Positions 23,088 to 34,700 of a stretch of DNA of 64,000 nucleotides are shown here, piece by piece (the first letter of the stretch is position 1; the number at the start of each line of letters is the position of its first letter). This stretch comes from Oikopleura dioica. Its lineage: Eukaryota; Chordata; Appendicularia; Copelata; Oikopleuridae. The notes beneath the pieces were generated by a model, which was given only the letters and a program-made list of their open reading frames with translations, did no database searches and was not told the DNA's origin. A program made the position numbers and the translations under genes. The stretch covers positions 10,400,157 to 10,464,156 of the forward strand of contig OU015566.1 in NCBI GenBank assembly GCA_907165135.1, read 5' to 3'.

Positions 23088-26000
23088 TTATTTCTGAAAC
23101 TGTTCTTCGAGCGACTTCAGGAGAAGAATCGTATTTCCTCGGCGAATTCGCTTGAAAAAGAGGTTAAATTAAGGCTCAGTTCGAAAAAAGGGGTTCTTAC
23201 ATCTCTGGTCATTGACTGGTAGACAACTGGTTTCTTTTCGATGGATTGAGAGTTAGAACGTTCATGTTTACCTTCTAGCTTCTTCAGTATTGATGGAAAA
23301 CAGGTTAAATTTCTACTCTTGACTTCAGGGGTAATTTTGGTATAAATAATATCCGATCACGTTCCTTCAACGATTCATATCGTTCAACCCGACGGGCGAG
23401 ATCGTTAGGGTCAGCCTTTGGAATCATCTCTCGGAGAATTCGATACTAAAAGTGCGCTTAAGACACGACAGCCGCTTATTTCAACTTTTTCCAACGAAAA
23501 GGGAGTCGTTGGAAAAATTTGTTTACCTGACTGAGTGTCCGAGTAGCTTCGCGATCGATTCGCTGGATGTTTTCACGTAGTCGAACGATCTCACCTTCGT
23601 AAATATCCTTTTCATTTTGCATTCTGTCCAACTTATCGCTCAAGTTCTTAAAAATATGATGAAGAAGATCTCGGGCATCTTACTTTCCGGTCTTCTTCAA
23701 GCTCGGAGATGAGATTATTCTGCACTTGAAAGTGCCTTTTTGTTTGAGAAATTTCTTCTCGTTTGAAGATCTTTGATTTTTCCTCTTCGTCGGCTACGAT
23801 CTTCAAAAAGGATAGAGTAGATTCTAACGGTAATTCTAGATTTCTAAGACAATCCCCTCCTTGAGCCGCTCCACCTGAGGAGACGGAGGCGCCTCCATCA
23901 TCACTGATAAGAGCTAAAACAACGTGATAATTATTATGTCTAAGTTCCGAAAGAGTAGGAAAAACTCTTATCATCCCTTTCGCGCTACCTTATAATTCTG
24001 GATTAAGTCAACCACTCGTTTCGCTTCGGAAGAATTCTTCGCAGTGAGGCTCTTCTCCCGCCCGCTCCTAAATCTTGTTGTAATTACAGATTTCATGATC
24101 GTCGCTAGAGACCGAAGTTTAATTGTTATTTTCTTGTCGACTTGCGCGGCTGAGCGAATCTCCGCCCATCGGAAGCTGGGATTGATGACTAAGTTCGTAG
24201 GGACTAGGTTCGTGGGACTAGGTTCGTAGGTGGTTATGCCAAAGTATGCAAGATGGGGTATGGTTTCCTTTCTATAAGGAACAATGTGGTGCGACTAGGT
24301 TCGTGGGACTAGGTTCGTAGGGGTGCTAGGTTCGTGGGTTTTGAAAATGATATTTTCTATAAGTATTATAAAAATTATAAATTTTTTTATAAGGAACAAT
24401 TGAGTGCGACTAGGTTCGTGGGACTAGGTTCGTGAGTTTTGAAATTTTTTTATAAGGAACAATTGAGTGCGACTAGGTTCGTGGGACTAGGTTCGTGAGT
24501 TTTGAAATTTTTTCATAAGGAACAATTGAGTGCGACTAGGTTCGTGGGACTAGGTTCGTGGGTTTTGAAATTTTTTATAAGAAAAAGGAGGGTGGGACTA
24601 GGTTCGTGGGACTAGGTTCGTGGGTTTTGAAATTTTTTTATAAGGAAAAGGAGGGTGCGACTAGGTTCGTGGGACTAGGTTCGTGGGTTTTGAAATTTTT
24701 TTATAAGGAAAAGGGGGTGCGACTAGGTTCGTGGGACTAGGTTCGTGAAGACTAGGTTCGTGAAGACTAGGTTCGTGAAGACTAGGTTCGTGGGACTAGG
24801 TTCGTGAAGATTAGGTTCGTGAAGACTAGGTTCGTGAGACTAGGTTCGTGGGACTAAGTTCGTGGGTTTTGAAATTTTTTTTTATAAGGAACAATTGAGT
24901 GCGAATAGGTTCGTGGGACTAGGTTCGTGGGTTGTAAAATTGGGTAAAGTTGAATGGTAAAAAAATGACTTCCCCACCCCCCACCCCCCCCCCCAAAATA
25001 AGCCGCTAGGCTCTTTAACTGAATTTCTATGTTAGCGCTGAATAACAATGGTTGCCTTAGAAGAGTTGGTGATAACTATAACGGAAATATTTAGCAAGAT
25101 AATTTTTTGAAACACGATTCTAGTCCCACGAACCTAGTCGCACTACACTTTTCCTTATAAAAAAATTTCAAAACCCACGAACCTAGTCCCACGAACCTAG
25201 TCGCACCCCACTTTTCCTTATAAAAAATTTCAAAACCCACGAACTTAGTCCCACGAACCTAGTCGCCCCCTCCTTTTCCTTATTAAAAAAATTCAAAACC
25301 CACGAACCTAGTCCCACGAACCTAGTCGCACATAATTTCTCCTTATAGAATAAAAATAATTACCAATTAAAAACTCACGAACCTAGTCCCACGAACCTAG
25401 TCGCACATATTTTTTCCTTATAGAATAAAAATTCTAACCAATCAAAAACCCCCGAACCTATATTTAGATAACAATATTATAATATATGATCATATATTTA
25501 CAATACATATTTATAAATATATATATACTTATAAATAGCACTTAATCATTATAAATAAAAATATACATATAAAATCAAAAACTCACGAACCTAGTCCCAC
25601 GAACCACGTTTTCCAGCCAGCCACCCACGAACCTAGTCCCACGAACCTAGTCCCCACGAACTTAGTCATCCCACACCGGAAGCTCTCCTCATCCTTGAAA
25701 TCAGCTGTGCTCAGCGTTATCGAGCTCGGGCTGACGCTAAGTAATTTGTGGGGCTCAAACTTGGTGCCGATTTCAAAGAGCGCAGTTCCGTATCCACGCA
25801 CATCACGTTCTGCTGTTTTCAAGTAAAACATCATCGCGTCTTCTCTTTATTTCGGGCTCATTTCCGTGGTGCGAAAGAAAATCAAATTAATTTATCTGAA
25901 CTTTATTCAGCCCGGAACTGAGCATAGTCCCGCGTTCTTTATGCATCTTCTTGACTTTTTCTTCCAAGATCGATTTTGGAAACCCAGTCGAGTTGAGAAA

Positions 26001-26651
26001 GCTCTCCGGAAAAAGCTCCTCGATTTTCAAATAGCGATCTTAATTACCTTTTTTATTCGAAAAAGCTACTCTCTTACCAAGGAAAGAGTCATGAATCTCC
26101 GGTAAAAATGGACCGAATCGCTCTTGAGCTTGATATCCCGCTAGAGAGACAAGCGAGTCAACATCAGCATCATAGAATCCTGATAAAACCTTTGCCTTCG
26201 TATGCAAGTAGAAGAGACGAACAGTGATATCTTGAATTAGATCTGTTTTATGTTCTAAAATAACTTCTTGAAAGAAAAACTGAATGATGACGTAACATGT
26301 CCTTCAACCCTCAGCGGGTAAATTTTCACATCAAAGCTCAATTCGACGGGTTCCGTATTGAAGGGCACTTGAAGACCGAGTTTCTTCTTGTTCTTGACCC
26401 ACACTTTGTGCCCATCAAAATCAGTACCCGAAAGTCCAAACCACCAAGTTTCCTCTACGCCTAATGCGGCAACCACTTCATCGAATATTTGCTGGCCTGT
26501 TACAGCGTAAGGAACGGCAATTTCAAATCTTGTGACGGCGGTTTCTACTGCGATTACTACAGAGGTCTTCTGCAACTTTTAAAAACCTTTGAGAGTCTTA
26601 AATGCTTCAGTATCATACCTGGGCTTTTCTCTTAGTCTGCAAGCATTCCAT
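23088..26651 (-). CDS. Ezrin/radixin/moesin-family protein (FERM + coiled coil + C-ERMAD tail)
   Basis: Links cortical actin to membrane proteins. It starts at ATG 26651 (MECLQTKRKAQ), then the FERM F1 lobe (exon 26575-~26302: VTRFEIAVPYAVTGQQIFDE, VWVKNKKKLGLQVPF). F2 follows (DLIQDITVRLFYLHTKAKVL, MHKERGTML, MMFYLKTAERDVRGYGTALF), then F3 (ESFR|FRWAEIRSAAQVDKKITIKL at 25677/24175). Next are a short coiled coil (KRHFQVQNNLISELEEDRK, VRLRENIQRIDREATRTLSQ) and a tail, RDRIRRGNTILLLKSLEEQF, matching the actin-binding C-ERMAD (RQIRQGNT). The intron 24176-25676 is a 1.5-kb inverted-repeat element. The join at about 26302/26242 is best read as GA-AG. The helical region is shorter than in vertebrate ERMs. 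Confidence 0.85.
24178..25676. mobile_element. 1.5-kb palindromic element made of 13-bp tandem repeats, flanked by 8-bp direct repeats
   Basis: The left arm (about 24188-24955) is a tandem array of GACTAGGTTCGTG with higher-order spacer units (TTTTGAAATTTTTTTATAAGG). The right arm (about 25118-25672) holds the same array inverted (CACGAACCTAGTC). The outer ends read GATGACTAAGTTCGT on both sides as inverted repeats. The direct repeat CGGAAGCT flanks it at 24170-24177 and 25677-25684, as expected for a target-site duplication. The centre holds a C-run (about 24972-24995) capable of G-quadruplex on the other strand. No transposase is seen, so it is non-autonomous. It forms the body of an ERM intron. 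Confidence 0.8.
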
Positions 26652-26850
26652 GATCTATTTCTAATGCTCTGTCAAGACAAAAATGATGCGCGATTCCATG
26701 TGAACGGGAGTTTTAAGTAGTTTCATTAATTTTGTTATTTTTGGCGAAGGGTTTATTATTTTTCGTCAGAAAAGTAGCAAAGTGGCAGAAATCAAACAGC
26801 GGAGGGTAGTATTTACAGTATTTTGACGATGTGATAGGTAAGAGGATAAA

Positions 26851-28569
26851 TTAGTGGCTCCAGTTATTTTGGACTTTTTGGAGAAAGTGGAGATAGGTTT
26901 CGCGATCCATCGTCGATTTCTGATCTTCCCATAAATTGGGCTCAAGATTCAATGGCGTCATTTTTGTCTTCTCTCGACCGAGTTTGTCGAGACGGGAGAG
27001 GAGTTTGCCGCTTGATCTTTTTAGCGTCTCGTAGTATTTTGCTTGAGAACGTCTGTGAGAAATCTTGTGTTGAACAATTAGAGAAACGTAATCAGCAGGA
27101 GTTTGTGTGGTCCAAGGCTCGTGGATTTGCTCATCAGTAAGTTCTCTTACTTCGGGGACCCATTTTCTGATGTATTCCGCGTCGACTTTTGGACATTTGT
27201 GAGCCACGTCGTTTTCACACCACGCACCAGTTCCGCTTGCCCAGGCGGCATAGCCCTTCGCAAGTGGCAGATCTAAGAGGCAGAATTCTGACATAAACTG
27301 AACAGCAATATCCGGAGTTTGCCAGAGAACACCTCGGGTAAGGAACCAAAGAACTGCTTGACGGAGAGTTGGAGCGACCCAGCCTTCTGTTCGGAATTGA
27401 CGCATGACCGCATCAACCCACGGGAAACCAGTATTTCCTTCGAGCCAGGTACGGATTCGAGCTTCGTCACAGTCGAAATTCACGTCAAGATTGAGATCTT
27501 CGCCAGGGACGACAGCAAGGTTATAGAGGAAATCGCGGTGGAGCGATGAAAAATGAAGCTTGAGAGTTGCTTTTTCTCCGAAAATCTCTTCGTAGACTCT
27601 GTTCACGTCGTGATAAACCTGGCGGACGGACAGACAGCCTTGGACGATGTACGGAGTGACAGCACGGAGATCCGGGACAGCTTGCGTCTCGCGGTTGATC
27701 AACCAATGTCGCAGGGAAGACATGAAACGTGCGCGCGCTTCTGTCTCACCGCCGGCCCAAGGAAAGTCCAGATCTTTTTTGGCGAGAATTTCGTTTTGCG
27801 GTGCTTCATCGTGGTCTTCTGAAACTGAGCACATGACAATGTCACTTTCTGGCACGGAGATTGGCTTTTCTGGTTCAGGAAGTTGCGAGGCAACTCCGAC
27901 AAAGCTGGGGAAAGTAAGTGGGGGCATGCCGCCGGCTGCTTTTATTATTTCGCGTGGAGGGTACAAGCACTGCGGCGCATCTCGGTAAACAACTTCCACT
28001 CCATGTCGAAGAGCAAGAGACACAATGGCTCTGTCTCGTCGACGCATTTCAGTACAACCGGGATGTGCAGAAAAACCAAGACGGACGACGTTCCAGTCCG
28101 AAAATATCTGCGGAAGTCGTTCAGAAGGCTGGCCTGAGAGAACATGAAGACGGGAACCGAGCTTTTTCAATTGCTCGTCAAGATCTGACAGAGCAGATTT
28201 GATAAATTTCCACCGTGGGCTGGATTCGTTGATAAATCGCTCGTCAAGGAAGTAGCAAAATCGGACTGCCTTGCAATCTTTCATCGCTGCTTTTAGCCCG
28301 AGGTTGTCATTCAGCCTGAGTGCAGCTTCGGTAAACCAAAATAATGTCACGTGTTCCGGGCTGCTGAGTCCGTCGATATCTGATCTGTCCGATCCAGTCG
28401 AGGCTGGCTCCGGGGTCGCGGAAGAATTGGATGATTTTATCTCGTCATTGGATTCTGTCGATTCTCTTTTGGATTCTTTCTGCGACTCTTTGCGCAAATC
28501 GGTGGCGGGTCGTTTTCTTTGGAGACGCATTGGCGATTCGCACCGCGATGTCGATTCTTCTTTTTCCAT
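26851..28569 (-). CDS. Divergent cryptochrome/photolyase-family protein, intronless
   Basis: A single 572-codon ORF (MEKEESTSRCE...NNWSH). The Ser/Glu-rich N-terminal extension (~70 aa) precedes the photolyase-homology region: VTLFWFTEAALRLNDNLGLK, SPRWKFIKSALSDLDEQLKKL, GGETEARARFMSSLRHWL, FPWVDAVMRQFRTEGWV and FLTRGVLW. By eye, the place of the family's EGWIHHLAR motif reads EGWVAPTLR, so both His are gone. The segment that normally reads DADWSxNAGSWMW is here DLPLAKGYAAWAS. Photolyase activity therefore looks unlikely and flavin binding is doubtful. The lack of introns in an intron-rich neighbourhood could mean retroposition. Which cryptochrome class it came from is unclear. Confidence 0.85.
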   Translation of the reverse strand: MEKEESTSRCESPMRLQRKRPATDLRKESQKESKRESTESNDEIKSSNSSATPEPASTGSDRSDIDGLSSPEHVTLFWFTEAALRLNDNLGLKAAMKDCKAVRFCYFLDERFINESSPRWKFIKSALSDLDEQLKKLGSRLHVLSGQPSERLPQIFSDWNVVRLGFSAHPGCTEMRRRDRAIVSLALRHGVEVVYRDAPQCLYPPREIIKAAGGMPPLTFPSFVGVASQLPEPEKPISVPESDIVMCSVSEDHDEAPQNEILAKKDLDFPWAGGETEARARFMSSLRHWLINRETQAVPDLRAVTPYIVQGCLSVRQVYHDVNRVYEEIFGEKATLKLHFSSLHRDFLYNLAVVPGEDLNLDVNFDCDEARIRTWLEGNTGFPWVDAVMRQFRTEGWVAPTLRQAVLWFLTRGVLWQTPDIAVQFMSEFCLLDLPLAKGYAAWASGTGAWCENDVAHKCPKVDAEYIRKWVPEVRELTDEQIHEPWTTQTPADYVSLIVQHKISHRRSQAKYYETLKRSSGKLLSRLDKLGREKTKMTPLNLEPNLWEDQKSTMDRETYLHFLQKVQNNWSH

Positions 28570-30082
28570 CGCTTTTTCTCTTTTTATAAATTTTTGCTCT
28601 TGGTAAAACTTTTGTTAAAAAAATTACAAAATATTTTTTCACGCTCTGGGTTAGACTACTGGAGCGAGGGTTTTAAGAAATGGGGAGTTCGGAGTAAGAG
28701 AGTTATGTAAGTTAAGATTGGCGATTGGCAGCCGCGAGCGGTCTTACGACACCACCGCCGAGTACCACACCGTTTGAAGGAGAGCGACGGCGCTCTATCC
28801 TGGTGCTCGGCCCATTGCGCCAAACACCACACCACCATAATTGGTGATGTAAGATCGGCAAGGCAACGCAAAGACCCAAAGGCGAAGGCCGTCTCACGTT
28901 TAGTGTAACGTGAAATCTTCGAAGTTATTTCGCAAAATGAAGAAAATTTTTAGTAGATTTCATGCTGCATCAAAGTCAGTTTTGATAATTTCCAGTGACG
29001 GGCAATAAATATTCGTTCGAGCTTTATTGCTGAAAGATGGGAATTTTCGAAAACATTTATTGAATTCTGACCGAAGGAGAAAAAAAAACGAAAAATAGTG
29101 GCTAAATGACCAAATTAATGAGGGAAGTTGCACTGAAAATAATGAATGTCTAACTGTGCTTTTTTAATCGACTGTGTTCTCGCAGTAAAAGTCGGCATAT
29201 CCAGCCTGGATAATCCAGGTATCGATCCCTAAAATCCCTCTATCCCGAGACTTGATCGTTTGTAAAGCTTTTCGCTAGAGAATATGAGAACTTATTTTGG
29301 GCGGATGTGAGAGCTATTGGAAACAAATCGTTACGGAAATTGGGAGTCAAGTTCAAAGGGCGGAATGCGAGGGGGAACACGTTGCTGGAGGATTTTCCGC
29401 TTCAATGCGTAGATAGCCTCATGGACAGCTGCGACGCCAATGTCAAGGCCACGTGATGCACGGTGATTACTTACACTTGTACAAGAAATATTCCGAACTG
29501 AGACCTGTAACTTCGAAGCTTTATCAATGCATCATGAATTTCTACAAAAAGAAATATCATGTTGAATTTATCCTTATTAATTTATTCGTCGAATACATGA
29601 AATCATTTTCTCTCGAAAAGATCGTTGAAATTGCCATGTTTAATGTTTAACTTGCCATTGACATGAAACATTAAAACGTAACAACTAAGTTTTGCCGAGC
29701 ATTTTAAACATATCATGCAGGTACAGACTTGGCATTATTACCTATTAGATAAACATGGATTCCTACTTATGAATCAAAACAAAAATGATGCCTTTACTTG
29801 CTGCTCGATTACTACGATCATTGTTTGATGATGAACAAGCGCCCGTTTAGTTGGGGTCTGCGGTAGTCGCGGGCAGATTGGTGGTGTCATTGGCGGTGTA
29901 GTGCGCTATCGACACTTTTTTCGCGCAGGGTGGTGCCCCGCTGCTCCACCGCCGCTGCTCAAGACTTCCAAGAAGGAGTCCTCCAAGGCCATGTGAGCGA
30001 CTAGCCGCAATTATTTCGTCATATCAAAACCGCATCACATTTGATAAAACGGAAATAAAATCAACATAGAAAGCCTTTGAAT
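28570..30082. other. Intergenic region with two GC-rich islands
   Basis: GC-rich blocks at about 28715-28900 and 29840-29998 differ from the AT-rich surroundings. The first ends in a small inverted repeat, CACGTT...AACGTG (about 28894-28911). Short open frames cross them, but none has family support. They may be non-coding RNA genes or gene relics; I cannot identify them. The rest looks like plain intergenic DNA. Confidence 0.4.
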
Positions 30083-31315
<1,233 letters not shown>

Positions 31316-31704
31316 GATGAGTTCTCTTGGTTCCTTTTCAAGAAGAAGAATAAGGACCAAAACGTGAATTGTTGTAAAACTTTTTTGTTCAAATATTAGA
31401 CCAAGAGCTTGCAAGAGCCACACCCAGGGTCAGCATAGAGCAAAGGAGTGTTACTACGAGTCCTTGAAATTATGTTGTCTCTTTCCATTGTTACAACAAA
31501 AAATAGTATCTGTCAAATGACATGGAAACAGAAATAAGTAAGGGGCGATTTTGAGTACTCGCAAACAATCCTACAACCATCCTGCGACTCGTGTAGAAAC
31601 GTCAATAAATACGTGCTTGACAATAGATAAGAGTCAACAATCTGTAGGAATCGACAGTTATTCTGTTGACCATTCGGCCAGTTCTTACTTAGGAACCAGA
31701 GAAA
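31316..31704. promoter_or_regulatory. Divergent intergenic region between DECR1 and the kinesin
   Basis: 389 bp between two divergent starts. TTACTTAG ending at about 31692, 12 bp before the kinesin ATG, looks like a trans-splice acceptor. No other specific site is claimed. Confidence 0.4.
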
Positions 31705-34700
31705 ATGGCAGAGGACTCGATTAAAGTGGCCATCCGGCTACGGCCGTTCAATACGCGGGAAAAGAAACAACCTGGTGGGCCGAAGCTTGTTATTGGAATG
31801 GAAGGACCGAATCTTGTTATAAGCGAACCTTCAAAAAGGGACAAGGTGTTCAAATTCGATCATTGGTAAGAGTCAATGTCTAAAATCAACATACGAGTAA
31901 TTTTGTAGTTTATGGTCGCATGATGGATTTAAAGAACAGCAAGGGGGATATTTTGCTCCATCAGGATTTAAGTCAAAATATGCCGATCAAAACTATGTTT
32001 ATAAAGAATTGGGAGCACCCCTTCTCGAAAATGCTTTGAAAGGATTTAATTGTGCGATCTTTGCTTATGGTCAAACTGGATCAGGAAAGTCATACTCGAT
32101 CTTCGGAAATGAGAAAAATAAGGGCATCATTCCTATGATCATAAATAACTTATATGAACATATAAACAAAACGCGATCAACTGGTGCTATCGATTTCTCT
32201 GTTCGTGTAACGATGCTTGAAATATACAATGAAGAAGTTCGCGATTTACTTTCTAAATCAGGGGAAAAGAAGAAATTACAAATACGGGAGAATAAGAAAG
32301 AATTCTTTGTTCCAGGTCTTCAAGACAAACCAGTTTTTTCATACGCTGATGTTGATTCGTGGCTAAAAATTGGCGAAAAAAACAGAACAATTGGAGCGAC
32401 AAAAATGAATGAAACATCCAGTCGCGCGCATACTATTTTTACGATAAAAATAACCCAAAATGTGGTAGAAAGCGGAGACGTAAAGAATTCAGAAATGGTT
32501 TTGGTTGATCTTGCTGGCTCTGAACGCACTGGGAAAGCTGAAACTACAGGAATTCGACAAAAAGAAGGAATAGGCATCAATAAATCACTAACAACTCTTG
32601 GCTTAGTATTTCAAAGCTTATACGATATGCAGAAAGGTAAACCAAATGTCGTGATTCCTTGGCGTGATTCTTCCTTAACAAAACTTCTGAAAAAAGCGCT
32701 TTCTGGAAACTCTAAAACTGTTATGGTTGCCGCGATTTCACCAGATTTTAATAATTATGAAGAAACAATGAGCACACTCTGGTACGCTGATAAAGTAAAA
32801 TCATTAAAAACAAAAGCTGTTGTGAATGTTCAAACCAGTCACCGTGCTGTTGATGAATTAGAACGAGAGCTTGCGCGGCTAAGACAAGAACAAGCAAATC
32901 AGCCGAAGATAGTTGAGGAGCAAATCATTAACCTATCCGACGAGGAAAGAAAAGAGCTTGAGGATGAAATCGAACGTCAGCGACAAGAGCTAGAAACACA
33001 GATTAAAAACACAGAAGCACGAATTAACGACCTAACTTCAGACTATGAAAAACGGCTCAAAAATCATCGAGCTGAGTCTGAGGCAAGAATCAAAGAGCTT
33101 GCCGACTTTGAACAGAAAAAACGCACGGAACCACACTTATGGAATCTTGCTAAAGACAGCAGAGAGACCGGAAATATTGTTTATTTTTTACATCGAGGTA
33201 GATTTCAAACTATGTCGGACTCTACTTTTTATTTTTTTTAAAGGAGTTACAATGGGTGGATCACAAGATAATAGCGGAATTCAACTAAAGTTTCCCGGAA
33301 TTCGACCTCAGGAAATTGAAAAAAATATTTATTTCAATCAATTGATTATATTTGATTAAATCAATCAAAAAGCATATACGAATTACAAATACAAAGAACA
33401 AGCTCATCACTTTAGAATTCACTCAACAAGGACAACAATCAAGATTTCCTGTCCATATCAATGGCAAGTCAGTTTCAACCAAAGTCAAGCACACTTTGTA
33501 TCATGGTGATCAGATCTCTTTTGGAATGGCACTTGTTTTCGTTCTTCATCACCCTCAAGACCTTGCCACAAGGATTGAAGAAGGAGAAAATGCAAATCGT
33601 ATGAATTTTAGAGTTTTTAGTTAATATTTTGATATAAGGTGAACATAAAAGCTATGATGAAATCATGGAGGAAATCGCGGACTTTGGAGAACAGATAGAG
33701 AAGAATAAACAAACAATTGCTGACAGCAATGAGAGAATTCAACTTATGCAACAAGTTGCGAAGGCTAATTTTATCGGTCGAGAATTGTTCAAAAATGTCT
33801 TCTACGAAATTGTCTACCCATCAAAAAAATTAACTGATAATCCACATTGTGGCATCAAAAAAACATATATCTATGCACAAAATGATGATGGAGTTGGCTA
33901 CTACCTCGAAAAAGAGAAGTTCGAAGATAATTTTGAGCACATGGAAGAAATGTACACTGATTTTCAAGAAGGAAAAGATGTCGACCTTGAGCCTGGAACG
34001 GATCCCTTCGTGAAAGATAGCCTTGCTTGTAATCTTGTGGGCATGGCTTCTATCAAATTAAACCCGATCGGATATGTTGGTGAAAAGTGGCAGTCGATAA
34101 AAATTAAAAATCTTTCCGGCGAAGACCTCGGAATCGGAGGAGTGAAGCATGGACCATGCGATGAAGTCGGAAACAGACAGGATGTTTTCCGAGGCCACGT
34201 GAATTATAGTGTTGAGTTCAATAAACTTCGATTCTCAAAGCTCAAGTAAATATCTTTTGATTCCGATTACTAATTCGATTATGTTTTTAGGCCTAAAACA
34301 ACGGAAATTCGATTTGTTCTTCTTGACAAGGAAGAGAGAAAAACGAGGCCGAAGGCAAAGGAAATTCCTGACTTTGAAGGTGATAAGAAAATAGTACCTC
34401 TTGGTCCAGAAACAAAAAACCTGAGAGATCAACTTGCAGGAGGTACTCTTTGGATCCAGGTTCATGGAATTATCAAAGGAAGAGAAAGACTTGGCCGTGA
34501 GATGACTGGGTTGGAAGAACCTCAGGTTGATGAAGAAAAGGAAAACATGAGAGTACTTCTTGAAGAGTTGAAAATAAAAATTTCTGATCAAGATGGGCAA
34601 ATAAATGATCAGCAGAAAATAATTGAAGATCAGAAACGTTCACAAGAAGAACAACAGCGGCGCATGAATGATCAACAGAGAATGCTCGACGAGCTGCTAA

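Noticed and set aside
24558-24740. Open frame encoding repeated RFVGLGSWVLKFFYKEK
   Set aside because: It is translation of the tandem repeat itself, inside the ERM intron.
24188-25672. CRISPR-like regularly spaced repeats
   Set aside because: The 13-bp repeats are mostly contiguous or separated by near-identical AT-rich spacers, and the array is inverted on the other side. Spacers are not unique and the context is a eukaryotic intron.
27521-28137. Several Arg/Ser-rich ORFs opposite the cryptochrome
   Set aside because: Shadows of a long real coding frame.
28715-28900. 5S rRNA, U snRNA or tRNA gene
   Set aside because: I compared remembered 5S, U1, U2 and U4 sequences and tRNA A/B boxes by eye. 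None matched well enough to claim.
29840-29998. Histone H2A pseudogene
   Set aside because: The Lys-rich end before a TGA and a GCGCAGGGTGGTG word recall H2A, but the frame breaks and the rest does not match. Too weak.
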